Source of the DNA: Planctomycetota bacterium
GTDB taxonomy: Bacteria; Planctomycetota; UBA8742; UBA2392
DNA length: 64,000 nt
Direction: 5' to 3'
Assembly (NCBI GenBank): GCA_003576915.1
Contig: QEVF01000002.1
Span: 164,209 to 228,208, forward strand
Positions 34,870 to 41,604 of the stretch are shown one piece after another. The position numbers were made by a program, and so were the translations under genes. Every line of letters starts with the position of its first letter. The first letter of the stretch is position 1. The notes under the pieces were generated by a model. The model was not told where the DNA came from and did not search any database. It worked only from the letters and a program-made list of their open reading frames with translations.

Positions 34870-35694
34870 TCAAAAAGTGCGCGTCTCCGCGCCGTTGGTT
34901 GCCGGCTGCCCGGCTTCGTTTTGAGCGGACGCTTCTTCACTCGCGCCATCCGGCGCGGCAAAACTGTTGCGGGCGCGCTCCCTGGCCTCCTGCGCCTTGA
35001 CGTGTTCGGTAGCCACCTTGCCGATCATCAGCGAAGCGGTCCCGGCCGCGAGCGCGGCGGCGTTCCAGGGCGCGGGCAAGAACGGGCTGGCGGCAATCAG
35101 CGCTTGCCCGCTCGCGCTCAAAGTGTGTCCCAGCGCGAGCACGAAGGCGCGGTCATCGAAGTCGCGGATTGAGCCGCCGCGGAACACCTGCCCCACCTGG
35201 GCCAGCGTCTCGCCGATGACCTCCGCGCCCATCGGTCCCACCAGGTACTTGCCGACGATGGGGGCTTTGGTCCAGCGTTTGACCTCGCGGCCGCCCTTGA
35301 TCAGCCCGCGCCCGATTTCGTTCTGAATGGCGCGGAACGGGCCGGGCTTGCGCTTTTTCTTTTTGCGGCCGCTTCCGGCAAGCGGGATGTGTTCGGCTTT
35401 GAGTTCCGCAAGCGGAGCGCCGCCGCCGTAGCGCCGGGCGAGGTCCGCCCAAAGCGCCGGAGTCATCCGTTGCGCCGCGGCTCGCGCCCCGGCGTCAAGA
35501 TCCTGCCCCGCGGCCGTCGCCATATAAGCGATGGTCTGGGCGCCAAACGCCTCGCGCTCATTCTCCGAATATTCGCGCTTGACGCCCAGCTTGTCCAGCA
35601 GCCCGGCGCGGTCGTAGGGGTCCATGCGCGAGAGAATCCCGCGCGCGGTCTTCAGATTGGCGTCGTAGAGGCTGGCGTCAATGTCGGGCTGCAT
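34870..35694 (-). CDS. Element protein with lysine cluster and C-terminal hydrophobic region
   Basis: 274 residues; the ATG at 35694 overlaps the previous stop (ATGA). The N-terminal helical region is followed by a lysine cluster at residues 111-116. A middle domain contains GEVKRW-type basic patches, then hydrophobic Ala/Leu segments (LIAASPFLPAPWNAAALAAGTASLMIG) and a Glu/Ala tail. It may connect genome and membrane in a particle. No known family. Confidence 0.65.
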   Translation of the reverse strand: MQPDIDASLYDANLKTARGILSRMDPYDRAGLLDKLGVKREYSENEREAFGAQTIAYMATAAGQDLDAGARAAAQRMTPALWADLARRYGGGAPLAELKAEHIPLAGSGRKKKKRKPGPFRAIQNEIGRGLIKGGREVKRWTKAPIVGKYLVGPMGAEVIGETLAQVGQVFRGGSIRDFDDRAFVLALGHTLSASGQALIAASPFLPAPWNAAALAAGTASLMIGKVATEHVKAQEARERARNSFAAPDGASEEASAQNEAGQPATNGAETRTF

Positions 35695-36203
35695 CAGCGC
35701 CGCCTCCACCTGGCCGTGACGGGATAAACTTCGGGAGCTTTGTCGCGGCCGAAGTCCTGCCCGCGCTGCGAACCCTTGGGATCCAGCGTGTACCACTTGC
35801 CCCCGTGGAACGCTTGAACGTAAACGTGGCGATAAGGGTCCTGTTCGTCGCCAGCAGTCACCAGCCGCCACGCATAGCCCAACGCGGTCAGCGCCGCGCC
35901 AAGCACACAAGCCCAGCCGGAGCACGGCGCGCCCTGCTCTAACGTCACCTCTACAGGCTGGAGCGTGTCGCACGGTTGCGCGGCCTTGCGATACTTGCCC
36001 CGCCGCGCGGCTTCATGTAGAGCGGCCAGTTGGTCCACCCCGCGCGGGTAAGTGAAGAGCGCGTTGTCTGAAAGCCACTCCGTCAGCGCCACCGAGTTCA
36101 GACAGGCGTCCGCTGCGCTCCCGAATATCGAGGGAATGACCTCGCGCGGGTAAGCCGCGCGCTTGGCGGCAAAGTCTTTATAGCAGACAGCCGGGGCGTT
36201 CAT
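35694..36203 (-). CDS. Transglutaminase-like cysteine protein
   Basis: 169 residues. The pattern SGWACVLGAALTALGYAWRLVTAG, then YRHVYVQAFHGGKWYTLDPKGS, gives Cys99, His126 and Asp141, the triad order of transglutaminase-like domains. These act as proteases, amidases or cross-linkers; in phages they are found in virion or lysis roles. It overlaps both neighbours by ATGA junctions. A particle-maturation or peptidoglycan role is possible. Confidence 0.75.
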   Translation of the reverse strand: MNAPAVCYKDFAAKRAAYPREVIPSIFGSAADACLNSVALTEWLSDNALFTYPRGVDQLAALHEAARRGKYRKAAQPCDTLQPVEVTLEQGAPCSGWACVLGAALTALGYAWRLVTAGDEQDPYRHVYVQAFHGGKWYTLDPKGSQRGQDFGRDKAPEVYPVTARWRRR

Positions 36204-36586
36204 GCGGCACCCCCGGACTGCGCCAATGTCACCTTGGCCTTCACTTCAGGCCAGCGAGCGCGAGCGCGATCCAGCAGGGCCGCCAGTTCACTGACAATAA
36301 TCTCGCGCTTGGCCGGATTGGCGGCGAGCCACGCCTCAATGGCCGCGCGGCCCACGGGCGCGGCGTTCACGGTTGAGCGGAGCACGTCCTTGGCGCGCGC
36401 CGCGAGCAACTTGTCAATGCCCGCGACACTCATGCCCGCGAGCGCGTCGCCAAAGCCTTGCGCCACACCCTCGCGCAACTGCGACTCGCCGGCGTTGCGC
36501 AGCTGAATCAGCGGCTTGGCGGCGCTGGCCAGGGCCGCGGCGTCCGTACGGTCCAGCGCAATCACGATGGCCGGGCCGTTATCCAT
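36200..36586 (-). CDS. Element hypothetical helical protein
   Basis: 128 residues, Ala-rich and predicted helical throughout, without membrane segment or recognised motif. Overlaps the downstream transglutaminase-like gene by four bases and the upstream coiled-coil gene by eight. Function unknown. Confidence 0.65.
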   Translation of the reverse strand: MDNGPAIVIALDRTDAAALASAAKPLIQLRNAGESQLREGVAQGFGDALAGMSVAGIDKLLAARAKDVLRSTVNAAPVGRAAIEAWLAANPAKREIIVSELAALLDRARARWPEVKAKVTLAQSGGAA

Positions 36587-37232
36587 AGGTTGCGCTCACG
36601 TCCGTTGTGGTTTTGTCATCGAGGGCGGGAGTGTCCGCGTCGGACAGGCCCAGCTTCATGAGGACTTTGCGGCCGACATGGGTCTGGGAAATCCGTTCCG
36701 CCGCCCCCGCGAATTTCTCGATGCTTTCAGCCAGGTCCATTTCCGGCGCGGCCGGAACATCCCCGCCAAGCGTGGCGCTGGCCTCTTGCGCGAGTTGCTT
36801 CACCTCGCCCACGTCCTTCAACAGCTTGCGGACCTGGGCGAGCGAGTTCTCCACGGCTTTCGCCGCCACGGGGTCCTCTCCGCGAATGGCCGCGAGCACG
36901 CGGGAATTGATTTCGCGGCGAGCGTCGCGGATCAAGGCGAGCGCCTCCGCGTCCTCTTCCGTTTTCGTGGGGACCGGCGCGGCCGGTTCGCGCGCCGCCA
37001 GGGCGGCGACACTGGAGGTCAGGGCTTCAATCTGCGCGCCCTGCTGCTGAAGTTGGGCGCGCAAGAGTTCGTTTTGCTCGCGGAGCGCGCGGAGCAAGAC
37101 ACCCTTTTTCTTTTTCTTCGGGCGTGGCTGGCCGGGAGCGCCGGGCGTTTCCGTGTGCTCTTCGCTGTTCAGGCGAGTAGTTTCAGATTCAACCACGGCG
37201 CTCCCCGGTCCAGTGCGATGCCGTCCGCTCAC
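36579..37232 (-). CDS. Element coiled-coil protein with lysine run
   Basis: 217 residues from a GTG at 37232; a second GTG at 37196 has a better GGGAG site and may be the true start. Five lysines lie at about residues 39-43. A clear leucine/glutamine coiled coil (LREQNELLRAQLQQQGAQIEAL) and further helices follow. Possibly a structural or scaffold protein. The first gene after the replication-like gene. Confidence 0.65.
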   Translation of the reverse strand: MSGRHRTGPGSAVVESETTRLNSEEHTETPGAPGQPRPKKKKKGVLLRALREQNELLRAQLQQQGAQIEALTSSVAALAAREPAAPVPTKTEEDAEALALIRDARREINSRVLAAIRGEDPVAAKAVENSLAQVRKLLKDVGEVKQLAQEASATLGGDVPAAPEMDLAESIEKFAGAAERISQTHVGRKVLMKLGLSDADTPALDDKTTTDVSATYG

Positions 37233-37315
37233 GTATCGCGGCCATTATTGGAGCATGGCGTCAAGGGATTTGTGCCACTTTGGCGATATGCGGTCCGCCG
37301 CAGCCTGGAAGCCGC

Positions 37316-38206
37316 TTACTGAGCGGGGTTGGGACCGTTGGGTTTGGCGTTTTGGGCGGAAAATCTTTTTGCGGCCTCTTCGCGCTTGCGTGCCATGGCC
37401 GCCGCCCATGCCGCGTCGGGGTCCGCCGCCAGATTCTGACGCTTCTCGCGCCAGCGCGTGAAGGAAAGCGCACTTTGCGGGAGCCGGTCCATCCTTTCCG
37501 GCCGCTTGCACCATGCGAGGACTTGCCCGGCCGGGTTGTTGGCTTCACGCCTCCGCTGCGTGTAGGCGTAGTGGTATTGCTCCAGGGCGGCTGCGAGGCG
37601 CTGTGCGCCGTAGTTTTCCAGCGCGTGAAGCAGCGCGGCGTCGGCGTTGTCGATTTTACAGACGTGGGCCGCGAAATCGCATAGCGCGCGGGTTAACGCT
37701 GGATCGTCATTTGAAGTTAAAGGCGCATTTGCCGCCGTTGTAGTTCCTTCGGAACTACTAAAAAGCTTCTCCGCGCGCGAGGGCGAAGCGGCGCAAAAGT
37801 CCCGCGAGCCGTCGCGCGGCTCTTGCGGTCCTTCGCTATGATTTTGCGCTTCGTCGCTTCGTCTTGGCGTCTCTTCGTCTATGCCTGGCGGAGGTCCGCT
37901 CACGTTCGAGCCCGGAAGCGCGTCCTTCTTCGGCAAGAGGTACGCAAAACGCGCCAGCGCGTAGCGTGTGGGCGTGCCGGGCAGCTTGTGCGCGAGCGCC
38001 GGGCCGCCGCGAGCCGTGAGCGCGTCAAGCGCGTCCTTGGTTGAGCGTTCGCTGTGCGGACAATGGCGAGCCAGTTCCCGGGCTGTGGGCGCGTGGTTAT
38101 TGAGGTTGCAAGCCAGGAGCGCGAGCAACGTAGCGCCTTGAAAGCCGGTGAGCCGGTGACGCCCGGTGAGCATCCAGAGGTATTGCGCGAGTTCCTTGGG
38201 AAGCAT
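37316..38206 (-). CDS. Winged-helix replication-initiator-like protein
   Basis: 296 residues. The N-terminal 95 residues form a helix-turn-helix/winged-helix domain (APTARELARHCPHSERSTKDALDALTARGGPAL), like phage replication O-type or plasmid initiator domains. A low-complexity linker and a helical C-terminal domain ending in basic residues follow. A 26-bp palindrome lies 19 bp upstream of the start and a terminator isolates it from the gene before. It could be the element's replication initiator or a regulator. Confidence 0.6.
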   Translation of the reverse strand: MLPKELAQYLWMLTGRHRLTGFQGATLLALLACNLNNHAPTARELARHCPHSERSTKDALDALTARGGPALAHKLPGTPTRYALARFAYLLPKKDALPGSNVSGPPPGIDEETPRRSDEAQNHSEGPQEPRDGSRDFCAASPSRAEKLFSSSEGTTTAANAPLTSNDDPALTRALCDFAAHVCKIDNADAALLHALENYGAQRLAAALEQYHYAYTQRRREANNPAGQVLAWCKRPERMDRLPQSALSFTRWREKRQNLAADPDAAWAAAMARKREEAAKRFSAQNAKPNGPNPAQ

Positions 38207-38224
38207 GGATGTAGAGCCTGTCGG

Positions 38225-38270
38225 ACGGCTCTTGACGTGTCAAGAGCCGTGGAAGCCGCTCCCGGAGCGG
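38225..38270. promoter_or_regulatory. 26-bp palindrome plus second inverted repeat (candidate operator or origin)
   Basis: The arms ACGGCTCTTGAC (38225-38236) and its complement (38239-38250) flank GT. A second inverted repeat, CCGCTC-ccg-GAGCGG, is at 38256-38270. A TTGACA on the - strand overlaps the palindrome and could be a -35 element. The location just upstream of the initiator-like gene favours autoregulation or origin function. Confidence 0.6.
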
Positions 38271-38323
38271 GGGAGCAAACGTGTAGCGTCTCTGCAAGTA
38301 AATACCCGGATTTGGCCGAAAAC

Positions 38324-38349
38324 AAAACCGGCCCGCGAGTGCGGGCCGG
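38324..38349 (-). terminator. Rho-independent terminator inside the element
   Basis: On the - strand the 9-bp stem CCGGCCCGC/GCGGGCCGG with a four-base loop is followed by TTTTGTTTTC. It lies 47 bp after the stop of the 87-residue winged-helix gene and separates the early set (38.4-41.1 kb) from the replication/virion set. Confidence 0.85.
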
Positions 38350-38395
38350 GAGTGTTTGTCTGGCGGGGGCTGCCCGCCTTGGTTGTCGCGGCATG

Positions 38396-38659
38396 CTATT
38401 TGTCCGGATCCAGAAAAGGGGCCATCTGCGCGGCCGCGGCGTAAACCCGCGGGTGAATCGTGTAGAGGCGTTCTCCGGGCTTGCGCCCGTAGACGCAAAT
38501 CCAGTGATCCCGCACGAGGCGGGCTAGGGCGCGGCGCATGGCTGAACCTGTGAGGGAGGCGAGATCCTCCCCCGCCAGTTGCTTGAGCGTGAGCGCGCCC
38601 TCCGTGGCGAGACGGAATAGAGCGCGGCGCGCCGTCAGCGAGTAGCGGCGTGACCTCAT
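38396..38659 (-). CDS. Small winged-helix DNA-binding protein
   Basis: 87 residues with a winged-helix pattern (EGALTLKQLAGEDLASLTGSAMRRALARLVRDHWI, then wing GRKPGERLYTIHP). Overlaps the HNH gene by four bases (ATGA). A likely transcriptional regulator of the element; the nearby palindrome at 38225-38250 is a candidate target. Confidence 0.7.
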   Translation of the reverse strand: MRSRRYSLTARRALFRLATEGALTLKQLAGEDLASLTGSAMRRALARLVRDHWICVYGRKPGERLYTIHPRVYAAAAQMAPFLDPDK

Positions 38660-38994
38660 GCGCTCACCTCCGCGCCGCGGCGTTGATTTGCGCGGTTGCC
38701 TTGCGCGTCGGTCCAGCGAAGATTACCCGGCGCATTGTTGAGCGTGTCGCCGTCTATGTGGTCCACTTGTGCGACCGGGTCCGCGAGGCGGTCCCCGTGG
38801 AACGCGGCGCAAACAAGCCGGTGCACGTAGAAGCGACAAGAGGCGCCCGCCGCATAGAGTTCGACAACCAAATAGACATGGTGAGCGCCCTTGTTGCGCC
38901 ACGGCTTCAACGGCCGACCGGCCTTGGCGCTCACGATTTCGCCGGTGTCCGCCGCGAGGTAGCCGCTCCATCCTGGAATAGGTCGGGTGTTCAT
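38656..38994 (-). CDS. NUMOD4/HNH endonuclease
   Basis: 112 residues. The N-terminal RPIPGWSGYLAADTGEIVSAKAGRPLK is a NUMOD4-type DNA-binding segment. HRLVCAAFHGD...VDHIDGDTLNNAPGNLRWTDAQGN is the HNH_3 nuclease core with His-Asn-His type residues. Such genes are common selfish or packaging-associated nucleases in phages. It may be a free-standing homing endonuclease. Confidence 0.88.
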   Translation of the reverse strand: MNTRPIPGWSGYLAADTGEIVSAKAGRPLKPWRNKGAHHVYLVVELYAAGASCRFYVHRLVCAAFHGDRLADPVAQVDHIDGDTLNNAPGNLRWTDAQGNRANQRRGAEVSA

Positions 38995-39257
38995 GGCCGC
39001 GCCTCCGGGTCCTGGATCTGGACCGTTTCAACGGCCGGGGCTTCCGGGTCCAGCCCGGCCCCGTTCGCCGATTGTGGGGCAACGTGGCGAGCCTGTGCGC
39101 GCTCCTTGGCCGGGTCCCGATACTCGGTCCCGTAGAACAGATTCTTTTGCGCGTCCTTCCCCTCGAACAAATGCAACTGCTTTTTCACGCGAGCGCGGGC
39201 CTTGCGCCGCTCGCCCTTGACGTGATCCGTCCCGTCCTTGGCTTTGCGGGTTGTCAT
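38991..39257 (-). CDS. Small basic element protein carrying the 47-bp repeat in its coding region
   Basis: 88 residues; the ATG at 39257 overlaps the previous stop (ATGA). The first half is Lys/Arg-rich (ERRKARARVKKQLHLFEG). Copy B of the 47-bp repeat encodes the segment RHVAPQSANGAGLDPE in the second half. No family recognised. The repeat may be a DNA- or RNA-level signal that constrains this coding sequence. Confidence 0.6.
   Translation of the reverse strand: MTTRKAKDGTDHVKGERRKARARVKKQLHLFEGKDAQKNLFYGTEYRDPAKERAQARHVAPQSANGAGLDPEAPAVETVQIQDPEARP
39047..39093. repeat. 47-bp element repeat, copy B (within a gene)
   Basis: One mismatch with 31965-32011, same orientation, 7.1 kb apart. Same overlapping inverted repeats. 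Not found elsewhere by reading. Confidence 0.85.
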
Positions 39258-39631
39258 AGCCGCCCCCCGCCTTGCCAGTGCTTCGCGGCCACGGCAAAAA
39301 GCACCTCGCCCACTTGCTCCGGGTCCATCATCGGGAGATTTTGGACGTGCTCCCACTCGCGCGCGGGGTTATGGCCGTACACCTCCCAACGTGCCGGGGC
39401 TTCGAGCGACGGCGCGGCTACAAACGCGGAGCGGATAGTCAGAAAAATGACCACGGGGACCGGCGCGGCGTTCTCGCGTGAGAGTTGCGCTTGTGTAATG
39501 CTGCTTTCATCCTCCGCGAGCGCGCCCGCCTCTTCACGCGCGCCTTTTTCCAGGGCGTCCAGCAAGGTCCAGAAAAAGAGGCGTCCGGGTTGCGCGGCCG
39601 GTGCCGGGTCGTGACGGTAGCGGCTAACCAT
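39254..39631 (-). CDS. Element hypothetical protein
   Basis: 125 residues, mixed alpha/beta with a Trp/Tyr segment (RWEVYGHNPAREWEHVQNLP). Overlaps neighbours on both sides. No recognised domain, signal peptide or membrane helix. Confidence 0.6.
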   Translation of the reverse strand: MVSRYRHDPAPAAQPGRLFFWTLLDALEKGAREEAGALAEDESSITQAQLSRENAAPVPVVIFLTIRSAFVAAPSLEAPARWEVYGHNPAREWEHVQNLPMMDPEQVGEVLFAVAAKHWQGGGRL

Positions 39632-39932
39632 TGAACACCTCCACGGCTCCCGTGTTGGTGTTCATGGTGACTTCAACGATGGACGTGTCCCCGTGTTCCC
39701 AAAAGCCATACCGGGAAAACGTTACAGCCCGAACCATCGCGCTTGCAAAAATGCTTCGGCGCGCCACGCGCTTGGCAAATCCGATAGCTAATCCCTTGGA
39801 GGGGAAGTAGCGCACCTCTGAATCGAGCGTTGAGAGGTCGTGGTCCGGGTCCGCCATGATGCGCCGGGCTTTGGCGTTGTCCGGCCACCATTCAACTTCA
39901 AAAGCAGAATCGCCGGGAGCGGGCTTAGCCAT
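39624..39932 (-). CDS. Element hypothetical protein
   Basis: 102 residues, beta-rich at the end (YGFWEHGDTSIVEVTMNTNTGAVEVFNG), with a segment resembling a small alpha/beta fold (YFPSKGLAIGFAKRVA). Overlaps the genes on both sides. No family recognised. Confidence 0.6.
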   Translation of the reverse strand: MAKPAPGDSAFEVEWWPDNAKARRIMADPDHDLSTLDSEVRYFPSKGLAIGFAKRVARRSIFASAMVRAVTFSRYGFWEHGDTSIVEVTMNTNTGAVEVFNG

Positions 39933-40215
39933 GCGTCACCTCGCAGTCCCGCCCGCGCGGGTAGCGCGGGCCAGTGGGCGCAAGCGAGCATGAAGAGGGT
40001 AGGTCCAGCGGCGTTGCGGAGTAGTCGCGCGCGAGTTCTCCGCAATCGCGGCACAAAACGCGCTCGCTGGCGCGCCGTCCTCCAGCGAACCACGCAAACG
40101 CGCCCGCGCAAATCACGGTGCAACACGCGCCGCAAACGTGGGTGCCGCGGGAAAGCCGCTCGCGCCACAAAATCGCGGCCGCGTCAAGGAAAGAGCGCCG
40201 GGGAGGCTGGTTCAT
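39925..40215 (-). CDS. Small zinc-ribbon element protein
   Basis: 96 residues. Cys pairs HVCGACC and VLCRDCGELARDYS fit a zinc ribbon, with a hydrophobic stretch (VICAGAFAWFAGG) between them. Overlaps the upstream gene by four bases. Likely nucleic-acid or protein binding. Confidence 0.6.
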   Translation of the reverse strand: MNQPPRRSFLDAAAILWRERLSRGTHVCGACCTVICAGAFAWFAGGRRASERVLCRDCGELARDYSATPLDLPSSCSLAPTGPRYPRGRDCEVTHG

Positions 40216-41126
40216 GGCTTCCCCCCGTTGCGCTCCAGTTCAATCGTGCCGGGGCGCTCCACTTTGCGGGCGGCAGCCACGGCGTTGCGCCACTCTTCGA
40301 GCGTGCAGGCTTGCTCATGCACCGCCGCGCTTTCGTGCGAGCGCTGCGCCACAAGGATGGCGCCGGAAGCGGAGCCGCTCACCGTCCACGTTTCGCCGCC
40401 TTCAAAGGTGAGCACGTCGCCGGGTTGCGGAGAGTTGGCAATGGGCTCCGCGAAAACCGAGGGGTCTGAGAGGTCCGCGGGGCCGTCCTCCACGTCCGGG
40501 AGCGTTCCCACGTTGCGCGCGGCCTTGCGCGCCGCGGCCAGATCCTCGCGCTCGCGGCGCTTGTACTCGACAAGCACGTCAGCGGCCGCGTAAAGTTCCC
40601 CGAGCCGCGTGTCGAGGGTTTGAACGAGTGCGCGGGCGAGTTCCACAAGCGCCCCCGTCGCGCTGGCAATCTTGCGCAGTTCGCGCTTGGTCGCCTTGGC
40701 CGAAATCACGGCCGCGCGCGTGGCGCGTTGCTGGAGCGCGAGCCCTTCCACGGCCGCGGCGCGAACATCCTCCAGCCCGGCCGCAACGCGGGCTTTGCGC
40801 GCGGCAAAATCCGTCAAGTGGGGGAGGCGGCGCGCCTTGACACCGAGCCCGGACATTTGCTCCAGGAGCGAGGGCCCGGCCGTCCCCGTGGACAGGGGAG
40901 AGCCGTCCGGGAGCGTGCCTGTGCGAGCGGCCTTGCGCACGAGTCGGCGCATGCCGGCGCGGAGTTGATCAGGGGCAAGCGTCCCGTCCCGCAGGGCCTT
41001 TTTGTAGCGCGTCAGAACACCCTTGCGCTTGCAGTGGACGCACTTCGCGGCTTTGAGTCGGAATCCTGGAGCGGTTGCGCCGGGGAGGTCGTAACTCCAG
41101 CGGCATGTTTTGCAGTAAACCTGCAT
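40212..41126 (-). CDS. Zinc-finger coiled-coil protein, first gene of the element
   Basis: 304 residues. An N-terminal zinc ribbon (CKTC...CVHCKRKG) leads to long Ala/Arg/Leu helices with coiled-coil character and a C-terminal beta segment (VLTFEGGETWTVSGSASGAILVAQR). The palindrome ACCTTT-ca-AAAGGT at 41131-41144 lies just before the start and includes the AAAGG ribosome site. That would allow control by a repressor or by hairpin masking. Probably the earliest expressed gene. Confidence 0.65.
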   Translation of the reverse strand: MQVYCKTCRWSYDLPGATAPGFRLKAAKCVHCKRKGVLTRYKKALRDGTLAPDQLRAGMRRLVRKAARTGTLPDGSPLSTGTAGPSLLEQMSGLGVKARRLPHLTDFAARKARVAAGLEDVRAAAVEGLALQQRATRAAVISAKATKRELRKIASATGALVELARALVQTLDTRLGELYAAADVLVEYKRREREDLAAARKAARNVGTLPDVEDGPADLSDPSVFAEPIANSPQPGDVLTFEGGETWTVSGSASGAILVAQRSHESAAVHEQACTLEEWRNAVAAARKVERPGTIELERNGGKP

Positions 41127-41191
41127 GCGAACCTTTCAAAAGGTCCGCTCGTCCGTCCGGTAACACCCGCTGCCTTGCCCCGCAAAATCTT

Positions 41192-41218
41192 ACCCCCAAC
41201 CGCACATAACACCGATTA
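41192..41218. repeat. Right 27-bp direct repeat (attR-like)
   Basis: Identical to 27003-27029. The host sequence after it (TCGGACG) completes a better inverted arm than the left copy does. Confidence 0.9.
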
Positions 41219-41226
41219 TCGGACGT
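41199..41226 (+). other. dif-like site (XerC arm, 6-bp centre, XerD arm)
   Basis: ACCGCACATAA, then CACCGA, then TTATCGGACGT. The inner CATAA-N6-TTAT matches the core of bacterial dif sites. The two 11-bp arms match as inverted repeats at 7 of 11 positions. Excision of the element would leave exactly this site in the chromosome. It is more GC-rich than usual dif sites. Confidence 0.5.
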
Positions 41227-41263
41227 AGGGGATGAAAGGTGGTTTGATGAGGTATGCTGTGGC

Positions 41264-41554
41264 ATGCCTCAAGCCCAGCCCAAAGCCCGCTTCAGCATCC
41301 GGCGACTTGCCACGCTGGTATTGGGGCTGCTGCTTGCCTGGATATGCGCCGGTGTGGCCGTCCGCGCCGTTCTGCTGGATCGTTACGCAGACTACCACGC
41401 CAAGGTTCGGGCTTACGCTCCAAGAGGTTCTGAAGATGCCTCCTCCGCGGAAATGCGCCTGGACCTCAAGTTTGCAGACGCCTACGAAGACTTGCAGGCT
41501 TCGAACGTGTTTACAGCCGCATACTGTTCCTGGAGGCTTGCGGTTTACACCTGA
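41264..41554 (+). CDS. Small single-pass membrane protein
   Basis: 96 residues. One transmembrane helix at about residues 12-37 follows a basic N-terminus, with a soluble tail of about 58 residues. GAGG precedes the ATG. It is the first host gene to the right of the element. No family recognised. Confidence 0.6.
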   Translation: MPQAQPKARFSIRRLATLVLGLLLAWICAGVAVRAVLLDRYADYHAKVRAYAPRGSEDASSAEMRLDLKFADAYEDLQASNVFTAAYCSWRLAVYT

Positions 41555-41604
41555 GCTCCTTTAGAGGCCTGGCCACCCTGAAGCGTTACCCTGTTGCAGC
41601 GGCC

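Larger units (their letters stand above)
27003..41218. mobile_element. Integrated virus-like element, Xer/dif-type boundaries
   Basis: A 14.2-kb block is bounded by perfect 27-bp direct repeats. It contains about 22 overlapping - strand genes and one + strand gene at the left edge. Virus-type content includes a tail-collar-domain protein, a transglutaminase-like protein, a NUMOD4/HNH gene, a winged-helix replication-like gene, several small membrane proteins and two adjacent candidate capsid genes. No integrase, transposase, terminase, portal or FtsK/A32-like ATPase was found. Codon usage looks more GCG/CGC-rich than in flanking genes. I infer a temperate, probably tailless virus integrated by host XerC/D. 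Confidence 0.75.
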
